Shown here: positions 23,670-33,020 of the stretch, piece by piece
Numbering within the stretch: the stretch's first letter is position 1
Layout of the letters: the number at the start of each line of letters is the position of its first letter
Origin: Desulfitobacterium_A sp034927245
Lineage (GTDB): Bacteria; Bacillota; Desulfitobacteriia; Desulfitobacteriales; Desulfitobacteriaceae
Direction: 5' to 3'
DNA length: 64,000 bases
NCBI RefSeq assembly: GCF_034927245.1
Contig: NZ_JAYFQK010000003.1
Span: 1-64,000 of the forward strand
The notes under the pieces: generated by a model
What the model was told of the DNA's origin: nothing
Seen by the model: the letters and a program-made list of their open reading frames with translations, nothing else
Database searches by the model: none
Translations under genes and position numbers: made by a program

Positions 23670-25712
23670 ATGAGTCCTTATGTAGTCATGCGTAAACGAA
23701 TCGCCTTTCTTTTTTTGTGTGTCAGTGCCTTTTTGATCGTTCTGATCATACGTTTAGGCTATGTTCAGCTGGCTCAAGGCATGCAGCTTTCGAAAAAGGC
23801 GGATGATACACATTTCAGGGGTGTTCCGGTAGCACCCAAACGCGGTAATATTGAAGATCGGAACGGGAATGTACTCGCGATGAGTGTGAGCACAGAGACG
23901 GTTTATGCTTTACCGGCCGAAGTGAGAGCTTCCGGGAAGACAGCAGAGATTACCCAAAAACTTTCGGAGATTCTTCAAATGCCTGCCGCAGAGGTCGAGG
24001 CGAAAATTACGAAGCGTTCGGCCCTGGAATATGTCAAGAAAAAAATTACCCCTGAAGCAGCGGCCCAAATCCGAAGCTTAGAGCTGCCCGGGATTGGTGT
24101 AACCGAAGATAGTCAGCGTTATTATACGAACGGACCGCTTGCGGCTCACATTATTGGTTTTGCAGGTATTGACAATCAGGGGCTGGAAGGAATAGAGTTG
24201 ACAAGAGAAAATCAACTGAAGGGAATTCCGGGGGCTGTATTGTCCGAATTTGCAGCCAATGGGATCATTTTACCGCAAGCCCAGCAGATGTATTTAGCCC
24301 CTAAACAAGGGAACACGATTCGCTTAACCATCGATAAAAATATTCAAGCGTTTGCCGAACGGGAGCTGCAAAAGCTGATGTCCGGTCAGGGAGCCAATAT
24401 GAACGGTCAGGTTCCTAAGAATGCTTCCATTCTGGTCATGGACCCGAAAACCGGTGAAATGCTGGCTTTAGCCACCGCTCCGGTCTTTGATCCCAACAAG
24501 TATCAGGAGTATGATGCCAGTGTACGGCGGAACATCGCTATTCAAAACGGCTATGAACCGGGCTCAACGTTTAAAATTATTACCCTGGCAGCGGCTTTGC
24601 AGGAGAAAAAGATCAGCCCGAATGAAGGTTTTTTCGATCCGGGTTTTTATACAGTCCTAGGTAAGAATGTGCGCTGCTGGAAGGCGGGAGGACATGGTTC
24701 TCAGACTTTTAGGCAAGTCGCTGAGAATTCGTGTAACCCCGGTTTTATTGAAATGGGCCAACGTTTGGGGATGGATAAGTTCTATCAGTATTTAACGGCT
24801 TTTGGTTTTGGTCAAAAGACGGGAATTGAGATGTCCGGGGAAGCGGTTGGAATTCTTGCCAATAAAAAGAAAGCAACAGCGCTGGATTTAGCAACAATGT
24901 CCATCGGGCAAACGAATAATGTCACAGCAATTCAACTGTTAACCGCCGTTTCGGCTGTCGCCAATGGCGGAACATTGATGAAGCCGCAGCTTGTTAAAGA
25001 AATTGTCGGGCCGAGCGGCAAGGTATTGGAGCCTTTCAAAGAGCAGCAGGTTCGGCGTGTTATCAGTGAAGATACATCAACCCTGGAACGGGAAATTCTT
25101 GAAGGAGTCGTAACAAATGGATCAGGACGCCGCGCCTTTTTGCCGGGGTATCGGGTTGCGGGAAAAACCGGGACCGCCCAAAAAGTGGCGAATGGTGCGT
25201 ATATTCAAGGGGAATATGTAGCCTCCTTTATCGGCTTTGCCCCCTCCAATGATCCCAAATTAGTGATTCTGGGGGTTGTCGACGGAGTACCTTTCTATGG
25301 GGGTGCTGTGGCAGCTCCGATGGTACAATCCGTAATGCTGGACTCATTAAAATATTTAGGAATCAAACCGGATTTGAATGCCCCTTTGACCCCCAGCAAA
25401 CCGATGCCGGGTCTGGAATTTGCACCGATCAAGAAAGCGGCCGCCGTTCCTTCCGTTTTGGGCCTGCCTCTTGCCGAGGCGGAGAAAGTTCTTACCCAAG
25501 CCGGGTTTAAAGTGATGACAGAGGGGTCGGGACAGAATATCCATGATCAGATTCCAACGGCAGATTCCCAGGTCGAAGCGGGTTCAACGGTGCTTCTATA
25601 TCTGGGCGGCGAGGCCGGGGCTCCGACGATGGGTCACTGGTGGGAAGAGGTCGATGAGGATATTGAGGCAATTCAGGCGCTGCAGGGGCGAACACCGCTG
25701 ACAGCACCGTAG
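23670..25712 (+). CDS. spoVD: Penicillin-binding protein 2B/SpoVD-type transpeptidase with PASTA domain
   Basis: A 680-residue class B PBP. It has an N-terminal membrane anchor (about residues 9-29), a PBP dimerisation domain (about 48-205), and a transpeptidase domain with the nucleophile S299 in EPGSTFK, the SCN-type second motif in ENSCNPGF and KTGTAQK. A single C-terminal PASTA domain (VPSVLGLPLAEAEKVLTQAGF) follows. One PASTA is typical of SpoVD, while vegetative PBP2B often has two. Only one such gene is present here, so it may serve division, spore cortex or both. I choose ATG 23670 after GGGGGGAGGAC; GTG 23640 lacks a site. Confidence 0.85.
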   Translation: MSPYVVMRKRIAFLFLCVSAFLIVLIIRLGYVQLAQGMQLSKKADDTHFRGVPVAPKRGNIEDRNGNVLAMSVSTETVYALPAEVRASGKTAEITQKLSEILQMPAAEVEAKITKRSALEYVKKKITPEAAAQIRSLELPGIGVTEDSQRYYTNGPLAAHIIGFAGIDNQGLEGIELTRENQLKGIPGAVLSEFAANGIILPQAQQMYLAPKQGNTIRLTIDKNIQAFAERELQKLMSGQGANMNGQVPKNASILVMDPKTGEMLALATAPVFDPNKYQEYDASVRRNIAIQNGYEPGSTFKIITLAAALQEKKISPNEGFFDPGFYTVLGKNVRCWKAGGHGSQTFRQVAENSCNPGFIEMGQRLGMDKFYQYLTAFGFGQKTGIEMSGEAVGILANKKKATALDLATMSIGQTNNVTAIQLLTAVSAVANGGTLMKPQLVKEIVGPSGKVLEPFKEQQVRRVISEDTSTLEREILEGVVTNGSGRRAFLPGYRVAGKTGTAQKVANGAYIQGEYVASFIGFAPSNDPKLVILGVVDGVPFYGGAVAAPMVQSVMLDSLKYLGIKPDLNAPLTPSKPMPGLEFAPIKKAAAVPSVLGLPLAEAEKVLTQAGFKVMTEGSGQNIHDQIPTADSQVEAGSTVLLYLGGEAGAPTMGHWWEEVDEDIEAIQALQGRTPLTAP

Positions 25713-25811
25713 CAGCGTCGCATAAGGCAACCGTCGGTTTTCTTTATACTAACGAAGTAATATCAGGTCTGCCCGGAATAAGAACTGTCTATACTAGAGT
25801 TGAAAGGTGTG

Positions 25812-27302
25812 ATGAGGGTGCCAATGGTGAGCAGGAAACTTGCGGATATTCTTGATGGAATTAAGGTACTGGCTTCCTCCGGAGATATTTTTACAGAAAT
25901 AAAAGGAATGACGATGGATTCACGGCAGGTTGAGCCGGGGGATCTTTATGCATGTGTTCCGGGAGCAAATGCGGATGGGCATGATTTTGCGGCTGAGGTT
26001 ATCGAAAAAGGGGCATCAGCGCTTCTCGTTGAGCGTTTATTGCCTTTCGAGATTCCTCAGGTTCAAGTTGATCATGTTCGCGATGTTCTTGGGAAAATAG
26101 CCGCAAACCTTTATGGGTATCCGAGCAGCCGGCTGGAAATGGTTGGGGTAACCGGGACCAATGGTAAAACAACGATTACTTATCTTGTCGAACAGATCAT
26201 GAAAAAGCAGGGGAAAAAAGCCGGCTTAATCGGTACGCTGGGTTCACGGATTGCCGGAAGGGAAATTCCCGGCAGCCGGACGACACCGGAAGCGGTTGAC
26301 CTGCAAAAGCTTTTAAACATGATGGTTGACGAAAAGGCGGAACTTGTGGTCATGGAGGTATCTTCCCATGCGCTGGCCCTGGGACGGGTTCAGGGAATTG
26401 AATTTGATGCCGCGATTTTTACAAATCTGACACAAGATCACTTAGATTATCATAAGACGATGGAGGGGTATCTCCAGGCGAAGGCTCGCCTCTTTAAGGG
26501 GCTTAAAGGGAATAAGCAGCCTAAAGTCGGAATCATCAATGGCGATGATCCTGCCGCTCAAACGCTCTGTCAAGTTTCAGCCGCCCGAACGGTGTTGTAT
26601 GGGATTCATGCCGAAAACTTGGATTACCGGGCAGATAACATCCGATTATCCGCTCATGGGATTCAGATGACCGTTCATTTTCAGGGCAAATCCCAAGAAG
26701 TACATTATCGGACACCGGGGATGTTCAGCGTTTACAATGCCCTGGCTGCTTTTGCCTGGGCTATAGAAAGCGGGCGTGATGCTCAGCTGGCGGCGGATGC
26801 CCTGGCGGAAATCCATGGAGTACCCGGCCGTTTTGAAAATGTGCGCGAGGGACAGCCGTTCCCGGTTATCGTTGATTATGCTCATACTCCGGACGGTCTT
26901 GAAAACGTTCTCAAGACGGCTCGGGAATTTACTCAAGGCCGTTTAATCACCGTCTTTGGCTGCGGCGGCGATCGCGATAAAGGCAAACGACCGCAGATGG
27001 GTGAAATTTCGGCAAGGCTGAGTGATTTTGTAATCGTGACTTCGGATAACCCACGGACTGAGGAGCCGGAACAAATTATCAAAGATATTCTTGTGGGCGT
27101 ATCCGGGGTAGAGTATACGGCAATGGTGAATCGCCGGGAAGCTATTGAAACGGCTTGCCGAATCGCTAAGCCCGGGGATACCGTTTTGATTGCCGGAAAA
27201 GGGCATGAGGATTATCAGATTATCGGCCATGAGACGTTTCCTTTTGATGATCGGGAAGTTGCCAAAGAGGCCTTAAGGGGGCTTGGTTATGTGGGAAAGT
27301 AA
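25812..27302 (+). CDS. murE: UDP-MurNAc-L-Ala-D-Glu:meso-DAP ligase MurE
   Basis: A 496-residue Mur ligase that adds the third amino acid to the UDP-MurNAc peptide. The ATP-binding motif GVTGTNGKTT, the carbamylated-lysine region (YLQAKARLF) and the C-terminal TSDNPRTEEP, which contains the DNPR motif for meso-diaminopimelate recognition, are all visible. The start is uncertain: TTG 25800, ATG 25812 and ATG 25824 are all in frame, each with some GA-rich sequence upstream. It overlaps murF by 14 bp. Confidence 0.95.
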   Translation: MRVPMVSRKLADILDGIKVLASSGDIFTEIKGMTMDSRQVEPGDLYACVPGANADGHDFAAEVIEKGASALLVERLLPFEIPQVQVDHVRDVLGKIAANLYGYPSSRLEMVGVTGTNGKTTITYLVEQIMKKQGKKAGLIGTLGSRIAGREIPGSRTTPEAVDLQKLLNMMVDEKAELVVMEVSSHALALGRVQGIEFDAAIFTNLTQDHLDYHKTMEGYLQAKARLFKGLKGNKQPKVGIINGDDPAAQTLCQVSAARTVLYGIHAENLDYRADNIRLSAHGIQMTVHFQGKSQEVHYRTPGMFSVYNALAAFAWAIESGRDAQLAADALAEIHGVPGRFENVREGQPFPVIVDYAHTPDGLENVLKTAREFTQGRLITVFGCGGDRDKGKRPQMGEISARLSDFVIVTSDNPRTEEPEQIIKDILVGVSGVEYTAMVNRREAIETACRIAKPGDTVLIAGKGHEDYQIIGHETFPFDDREVAKEALRGLGYVGK

Positions 27303-28695
27303 ACGTGTCGCTCAAATCCTGAGAACAGAGTGTCTCGGGGATTTGTCAGTGCCCGTATTCGGCTGTGTCCTTGACAGCCGGCAAGCCCGCAAAGGCGAAA
27401 TCTTCTTTGCGCTGGCGGGGGAAAAGGCAGATGGACATGATTATATCGAAGCCGCCTGGAATAATGGGGCAAGTCTGGTCATTGCCGAAAAATCCAAGAT
27501 GAAGGAACGGAAGGATTTGAACGTTCCTGAAGGTAAGGCGCTTATTCTGGTGGAATCCGGGCAAAAGGCGATGCAGGAATTAGCAAAAGCATGGCGCCTG
27601 GAATTAGGCGTCAAAGTCGTGGCCATTACCGGAAGCAACGGTAAAACCACAACAAAGGATATGGTTTCAGCCGTACTTTCCCAAAAATACGCTGTTCATA
27701 AGAATAAGGAAAATCAAAATAACGAACTTGGAGTGCCCATGACGATTCTTAATGCCCCGGAGTCGACGGAAATTATGGTGATCGAAATGGGCATGCGCGG
27801 ACTGGGCCAGATCAAGGCTCTTTGTGATTATGTTCGCCCGGATACGGGCGTGATTACGAATATAGGCACAACCCATATGGAACTTTTGGGCACACAGGAG
27901 AATATCGCCAAGGCAAAATGGGAATTGATCGAAGCCCTTCCTTTGGAGGGAATAGCGATTCTCAATGGCGATGATTTATGGAGTGTGCGCAAAGCGGAGA
28001 AGGATCCCCATCAACCGCTTTTTTACGGAATTGAAGGCAAGTATCACGAACCGAATATTCAAGGGAAGAATCTTCAACAAACCGGAACCTTGGGAACGCA
28101 ATTCGAGATTATGGCTCAAACAGAGCAAGCTCAGGCATTCCTTCCATTACCCGGTGAGCATAATGTATTAGATGCACTTGCCGCGCTTGCCATCGGAAAG
28201 GCTTACGGAATTTCCTTGCAGGAAGGCTGCCACGGCCTGGCTAAGCTGGAGCTTTCAAAAATGCGTCTGGAATTACATCCGGGGATCTATGGAAGCATGC
28301 TCTTAAGCGATGTCTATAATGCTAACCCAACCTCTATGCAGGCGTCACTTAAGGTTTTAAGTGAACGATCCGGTAAGTCAACTCTGGCAATCTTAGGAGA
28401 GATGTATGAATTGGGTAAAGCGAGTGCAAGCGGCCATTATGAGGTAGGTCGATCGGTCGCAGAGCTCGGAATCACCGAGCTTATCACGGTAGGGCCTTTA
28501 GCTGAAGAAATTGCGCGCGGGGCCTTGGATTCGGGACTTCCGCAGGATAGAGTTCACATTTGTGATGATAGGGAAAGCGCAATTTCCCAGGCAAAGCTGC
28601 TTCTTAGCAGGTTGGAACGTGAAACTTGGGTTTTAATCAAGGCTTCGCGGGGGATGAAGTTGGAAAAAGTAACAGAAGCTTTGCAAATATCCTAA
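27289..28695 (+). CDS. murF: UDP-MurNAc-tripeptide D-Ala-D-Ala ligase MurF
   Basis: A 468-residue Mur ligase that adds D-Ala-D-Ala. It has the ATP motif AITGSNGKTTTKD, the conserved NNELGVPMTILN, and YNANPTSMQASL in the C-terminal domain, as expected for MurF. It starts at ATG 27289 inside the end of murE with GGGGGC upstream. No D-Ala-D-Ala ligase (ddl) gene is found in this window. Confidence 0.95.
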   Translation: MWESKRVAQILRTECLGDLSVPVFGCVLDSRQARKGEIFFALAGEKADGHDYIEAAWNNGASLVIAEKSKMKERKDLNVPEGKALILVESGQKAMQELAKAWRLELGVKVVAITGSNGKTTTKDMVSAVLSQKYAVHKNKENQNNELGVPMTILNAPESTEIMVIEMGMRGLGQIKALCDYVRPDTGVITNIGTTHMELLGTQENIAKAKWELIEALPLEGIAILNGDDLWSVRKAEKDPHQPLFYGIEGKYHEPNIQGKNLQQTGTLGTQFEIMAQTEQAQAFLPLPGEHNVLDALAALAIGKAYGISLQEGCHGLAKLELSKMRLELHPGIYGSMLLSDVYNANPTSMQASLKVLSERSGKSTLAILGEMYELGKASASGHYEVGRSVAELGITELITVGPLAEEIARGALDSGLPQDRVHICDDRESAISQAKLLLSRLERETWVLIKASRGMKLEKVTEALQIS

Positions 28696-28713
28696 AAAGG
28701 AAGGAATTATTTC

Positions 28714-29718
28714 ATGTTTGAACGTTTATTGATGGCTGGAAGTTTAGCGCTGATCATCTGCTTGATTTTAGGCCCTTTCCTAATCCCTTTGCTGCATACG
28801 CTCAAGTTCGGACAGAATATCCGGGAGGATGGTCCTAAAAGACATCTGAAAAAAGCGGGAACCCCAACTATGGGCGGCATCATTTTTCTCGTCGGGATTG
28901 TTGCAGCCGCCCTGTTGAGCGCAGAACAGCCAACCTCCGCAGAAATGATTACCGTTGTGGGTGCGATGCTGGGTTTTGGACTCATTGGATTTATTGATGA
29001 TTTTATTAAAGTGGTGATGCATCGCTCTTTAGGATTAAGAGCTTACCAAAAGCTGATCGGTCAAATTGCGCTGGCCATTGGCTTGACCTGGGCGGCGGTG
29101 TATTTACTCGGACGGGGAACGGACATTATTATTCCGTTTACGCCAATTCATCTTGAATTAGGATGGTTTTACTATCCATTTGTGGCTTTCATCATAGTTG
29201 GTATAACGAATGCCGTGAATCTTACCGATGGCTTAGATGGTTTAGCGGCGGGAACAACGCTGATCAGTGCACTCTGCTATACGCTGATTGCCATGCTTGG
29301 AGTAACCCAAGGCGGAGTCGCAATTTTGGCGCATGAGTCCGATTTGGCGGTGTTTGCAGCAGCCTTAACGGGTGGCTGCCTTGGCTTTTTAAGATTCAAT
29401 AAATATCCGGCTCGGGTGTTTATGGGAGATACCGGTTCGCTTGCTTTAGGGGGAGCCTTAGCCGGTCTGGCTGTGCTTACGAAAACAGAGGTCATTCTCC
29501 TGCTTATCGGGGGAGTTTATGTTATCGAAGCTTTTTCAGTGATCATTCAGGTGATTTCCTTCAAGACGACAGGAAAGCGTGTTTTTAAGATGGCACCGAT
29601 CCATCATCATTTTGAACTCTCAGGTTGGAATGAATGGAAAGTTGTCCTAACCTTTTGGACAGCCTCGCTTGTTTGTGGAATATTAGGGATCATTTCGTAT
29701 TTGCCTTCGCTCGGGTAG
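28714..29718 (+). CDS. mraY: Phospho-MurNAc-pentapeptide transferase MraY
   Basis: A 334-residue polytopic enzyme that moves phospho-MurNAc-pentapeptide onto undecaprenyl phosphate to make lipid I. It shows GTPTMGGI, the aspartate-rich FIDDFIKV, NAVNLTDGLDGLA, FMGDTGSLALGG and the cytoplasmic HHHFE histidine motif, the full set of catalytic landmarks. ATG 28714 follows AAAAAGGAAGG. Sits in the conserved murF-mraY-murD order. Confidence 0.97.
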   Translation: MFERLLMAGSLALIICLILGPFLIPLLHTLKFGQNIREDGPKRHLKKAGTPTMGGIIFLVGIVAAALLSAEQPTSAEMITVVGAMLGFGLIGFIDDFIKVVMHRSLGLRAYQKLIGQIALAIGLTWAAVYLLGRGTDIIIPFTPIHLELGWFYYPFVAFIIVGITNAVNLTDGLDGLAAGTTLISALCYTLIAMLGVTQGGVAILAHESDLAVFAAALTGGCLGFLRFNKYPARVFMGDTGSLALGGALAGLAVLTKTEVILLLIGGVYVIEAFSVIIQVISFKTTGKRVFKMAPIHHHFELSGWNEWKVVLTFWTASLVCGILGIISYLPSLG

Positions 29719-29745
29719 AGCAAACTAGATGTAAGGGTGAGCTGT

Positions 29746-31116
29746 ATGAATTTTAAAGGTAAAAAGGTATTGGTTGTCGGTGCGGGCCGGAGCGGCCTGG
29801 CTGCCGTTAAAAAGTTATTAGGCTTTGGTTCAGACGTTATTTTGACAGATAAACAGAATCCGGAAAATCTTGAAGGGGTAAATGAGTTAGGCCTCGCTGA
29901 AAGTCAGCTTATCCTGGGCAGAGTCCCTGAGTGGAAGGAAATCCAAGCGGAACTGATTGTCCTGTCACCGGGTGTTTCGCCGAAGCTTCCCTTTATCCAA
30001 GAAGGAGCGGCCCAAGGCATACCGGTTTGGAGTGAGGTTGAGCTTGCTTTAAGGGGTAATCGAGCCAAGAAGGTAGGGATCACGGGAACAAATGGGAAGA
30101 CAACGACGACGACCTTGATTGGCGAGTTAGTCCAACGAACAGGTCGTCCGACTGTTGTTGCCGGGAACATCGGAGTGGCTCTAAGCGGCCGTGTTGATGA
30201 ACTCTCTGAAGAAGGGATTATTGTTGCCGAGCTTTCCAGCTTTCAACTGGAACTGATTGATCAGCTGCGTTTAAATATTGCCATCCTGTTAAATATCACA
30301 CCGGATCATTTGGATCGACATGGGACCGTTGAAAAATATTTGGCGGCCAAAGCTCGGATTTTTGAAAATCAGACAGCCGAAGACTTGGCGATCTTGAATT
30401 GGGATGATTCGGCAGTTCGTGCTCTTGCTCCCGGACTTAAGGCAAGAATTCTCTTTATCAGTCCGACGAATTATTTGGAAGATGGAATCTGCCTAAAAGG
30501 TGAAGATATCGTTTATACGGAGAAGGGATCGATCACGCGGATTCTCAATCGGAAGGAATTACAAATCCGCGGCAGCCATAATCTTGAAAATGTAATGGCT
30601 TCCATCGGAGCAGCCCATGAGATGGGTTTGAGTTTTTCCGAGATTGCCGAGGGGCTTCGCCAGTTCAAAGGTGTGGAGCATCGGCAGGAAATTGTGGGCA
30701 CGTTCGATGGGATTCTTTTTGTTAATGATTCAAAGGGAACAAACCCTGATGCCTCAGAAAAGGCCTTATACGCTTTTAACGAACAGCCTATCGTCTTGAT
30801 TGCCGGGGGGAAAAATAAAGGACTAGATTTCCATGATTTTATGAAAATCGTTAAGGATCAGGTTAAAAGCGTGGTTATTTTAGGCATGGCAGCTGATGAA
30901 ATGGAGCAAGCGGCTAAGGATGTCGGAGTCGCGCGAATCGTTCGGGCAGGGAGTTTCGAGGAAGGAGTCGAACTTGCGATCAGCGAGGCTGCTGCCGGAG
31001 ATGTTGTTCTTCTTTCTCCGGCTTGTACAAGTTGGGATATGTTTAAAAGTTATGAAGAAAGAGGGGAATTCTTTAAGGAGTTAGTGCGTAGGCATTATAG
31101 GGAACCCATTTCATAA
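29746..31116 (+). CDS. murD: UDP-MurNAc-L-Ala:D-Glu ligase MurD
   Basis: A 456-residue Mur ligase adding D-glutamate. The N-terminal Rossmann motif VVGAGRSGLAAVK, the ATP loop GITGTNGKTTTTT, NITPDHLDRH, the HRQEIV signature and NDSKGTNPDA are visible. ATG 29746 is preferred (AAGGGTGAG upstream) over GTG 29737. It follows mraY by 27 bp. Confidence 0.95.
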   Translation: MNFKGKKVLVVGAGRSGLAAVKKLLGFGSDVILTDKQNPENLEGVNELGLAESQLILGRVPEWKEIQAELIVLSPGVSPKLPFIQEGAAQGIPVWSEVELALRGNRAKKVGITGTNGKTTTTTLIGELVQRTGRPTVVAGNIGVALSGRVDELSEEGIIVAELSSFQLELIDQLRLNIAILLNITPDHLDRHGTVEKYLAAKARIFENQTAEDLAILNWDDSAVRALAPGLKARILFISPTNYLEDGICLKGEDIVYTEKGSITRILNRKELQIRGSHNLENVMASIGAAHEMGLSFSEIAEGLRQFKGVEHRQEIVGTFDGILFVNDSKGTNPDASEKALYAFNEQPIVLIAGGKNKGLDFHDFMKIVKDQVKSVVILGMAADEMEQAAKDVGVARIVRAGSFEEGVELAISEAAAGDVVLLSPACTSWDMFKSYEERGEFFKELVRRHYREPIS

Positions 31117-31136
31117 GTCAAAGGGGGAACTTGAAA

Positions 31137-32231
31137 ATGCCTAGACGCCGCCGACCGGATTGGATTTTACTGGGCGCTATTTTTGCACTTCTTGCTATCG
31201 GAATGGTGATGGTGTATAGTTCAAGCGCTGTTAAAGGGTATGTCCAATATGATGATCCCTATCACTTTTTAAAGATGGAGGTGATATGGGTGAGTCTCGG
31301 TTTGGCAGCAATGGTTGTGACGATGCGGTTAAATTTGCAGATATTAAGGCGTTTTGCTAAACCCGCACTGATTTTGGCGATTATTCTTTTGGTTATGGTC
31401 AAGATTCCCGGTGTGGGACGTCGGGTTAATGGTGCCGACCGGTGGATTGGGTTAGGGCCGTTATCGATTCAGCCTTCCGAAGTTATTAAATTATCGATGG
31501 TTTTAGTCATGGCTCATCTCTTGTCCCTTGATCCTCATAAAATTAAATCCTTCCGCAAGGGGCTGCTGCCGATATTGGGTTTATTGGGCTTAATTGCCGG
31601 GCTTGTGATGCTTCAGCCTGATTTAGGGACAACGTTATCTATTGCCGGGACCACTTTTTTCATGTTGATTGCGGCGGGCGCACGGGTCAGTCATATGCTG
31701 GCTTTAGGTGGAACGGGGGTAGGGTTAGTCGTTGCCGCGATTGCCGCCGAACCCTATCGAATCCGCAGAATCACCGCTTTTCTTGATCCTTGGGCAGATC
31801 CCTCAGGAAAAGGGTATCAAACCATTCAAGCCTTATTGGCTTTGGGACCGGGTGGGCTCTTTGGTTTAGGACTCGGTCAAAGCAAACAAAAATTCCTCTA
31901 TCTTCCGGAAAATCACACAGACTTCATTTTCGCGATGATCGGTGAGGAACTGGGATTTGTGGGCGCTTCAATTGTGGTCATCCTTTTCTTTTTGTTTGCC
32001 TGGCGGGGTTTCCGCGTGGCAATGGGAGCGCCGGATGCTTTCACCGGTCTTTTGGCGGTTGGCTTAACGGCAATGATCATCATTCAGGCCATGATCAATA
32101 TGGGCGTTGTCAGCGGGATTTTGCCTGTGACCGGAATTACTTTACCCTTCCTCAGCTATGGTGGAACATCGCTTGTCTTTACGATGATCGGGGTGGGGGT
32201 GCTGCTCAATATTTCGCGGGAGTCAAGATAA
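31137..32231 (+). CDS. spoVE: FtsW/SpoVE-type SEDS peptidoglycan polymerase
   Basis: A 364-residue, ten-helix SEDS protein that polymerises glycan strands and partners with the SpoVD-type PBP. It carries VYSSSAVKG, RWIGLGPLSIQPSEVIKL, ENHTDFIFAMIGEELGF and the C-terminal GGTSLVF, all hallmarks of FtsW/RodA/SpoVE. FtsW and SpoVE cannot be separated by sequence alone here; the position next to murD and the presence of SpoVD favour SpoVE. ATG 31137 is chosen; TTG 31131 is closer to the AAGGGGG site. The dcw cluster is then interrupted by a 790-bp non-coding stretch. Confidence 0.9.
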   Translation: MPRRRRPDWILLGAIFALLAIGMVMVYSSSAVKGYVQYDDPYHFLKMEVIWVSLGLAAMVVTMRLNLQILRRFAKPALILAIILLVMVKIPGVGRRVNGADRWIGLGPLSIQPSEVIKLSMVLVMAHLLSLDPHKIKSFRKGLLPILGLLGLIAGLVMLQPDLGTTLSIAGTTFFMLIAAGARVSHMLALGGTGVGLVVAAIAAEPYRIRRITAFLDPWADPSGKGYQTIQALLALGPGGLFGLGLGQSKQKFLYLPENHTDFIFAMIGEELGFVGASIVVILFFLFAWRGFRVAMGAPDAFTGLLAVGLTAMIIIQAMINMGVVSGILPVTGITLPFLSYGGTSLVFTMIGVGVLLNISRESR

Positions 32232-32269
32232 GATTACTTCCGATAGATTCCCCTTTTAGTGGGGGCATC

Positions 32270-32588
32270 GGCGCCGCTTTGGCCACGGTCGTTTGTGGCG
32301 CTCGCAGACCGAACTAGAGCTCAGAATTCGGGCTCCGGCAGGGTTGTCGCGTGTTTTGCCGTCCATGGCACACGTGACACTTGACACGTCCTGTGTCATC
32401 GCCCGGCAAAATCGCGATGGTCATGGATGACCGAGTGTCGCCGAAGCCAAGGATGGCGGGAGGCGACCCATCCTTGGCTCTGTTGCCGGCAGCGCCCATC
32501 CATGGGCGCTGCCCTGCCTCCGCCCGAATTCTGAGCTAAGTTCGGTGACTGCTCGCTTTAATTCACTCCCTTTGGTCAAAGCGGCGCC
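32270..32588. mobile_element. GC-rich nested inverted-repeat element (unclassified; MITE-like or structured RNA)
   Basis: A 319-bp element bounded by near-complementary 15-mers, GGCGCCGCTTTGGCC (32270-32284) and GGTCAAAGCGGCGCC (32574-32588). Inside are an 8-bp helix (32308-32315 with 32539-32546) and a perfect 16-bp helix (32318-32333 with 32522-32537). Further in are TTTTGCCG/CGGCAAAA (32354-32361 with 32404-32411), GGTCAT/ATGACC (32419-32432), a perfect 12-bp helix (32445-32456 with 32468-32479), and a perfect 26-bp palindrome (32488-32513). The whole folds as one branched structure with an end-to-end stem. It has no convincing ORF and is clearly richer in GC than its neighbours. It could be a non-autonomous transposable element or a structured RNA. 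Confidence 0.6.
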
Positions 32589-33000
32589 TGGGGTCATAAG
32601 AAGAGTGAACTCGTTCAGCTAAAGCTGAACATCGGGACCTCGGTAGCGAAACTTGCTTTGAGAAACTGTAAACGTAGTTCTACATAGAAATACTTGACCG
32701 GAGCCCAAGAAACTGCCGAAGGATTTTGATTTACACAAGGGAACGACTTCTAAGCAAGCGGCTACCAGACTTCGCGAAAAGTTTGCAGCGGAGACGGATT
32801 GGAAACAGGACGTTTCCAACCGCCAACGGAGCCAGGGATGGCGATTATTGGCGGGAATCCGTCGGAGCGAAGAACTTGAGCGTTAGTCTGGTCCGCGAAG
32901 CTTATAGAGTGACCGGTGTAAAGCAAAATCCCGGGGACAAAGAATACTTGACCCAAAAGCGACGCGCCCAAGAGAAACTTATGATAAGGGATAATTAACA
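32589..33000 (+). other. Non-coding stretch between folded element and murG, with further hairpins
   Basis: About 410 bp without a credible gene. Visible helices are GTTCAGC-TAAA-GCTGAAC (near 32614-32631), a GGAAAC/GTTTCC hairpin with a five-base loop (near 32800-32817), and ACCAGAC near 32763 complementary to GTCTGGT near 32886. A 90-codon frame (32726-32998) is open but has no ribosome site and an unusual composition (many R, G, K), so I read it as non-coding. The ribosome site for murG (GAAAGGAG) lies at its end. Confidence 0.45.
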
Positions 33001-33020
33001 GACGAAAGGAGCTTGATCCC

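Noticed and set aside
32726..32998. 90-codon plus-strand frame before murG
   Set aside because: No ribosome site, unusual composition, and embedded in hairpin-rich non-coding sequence.
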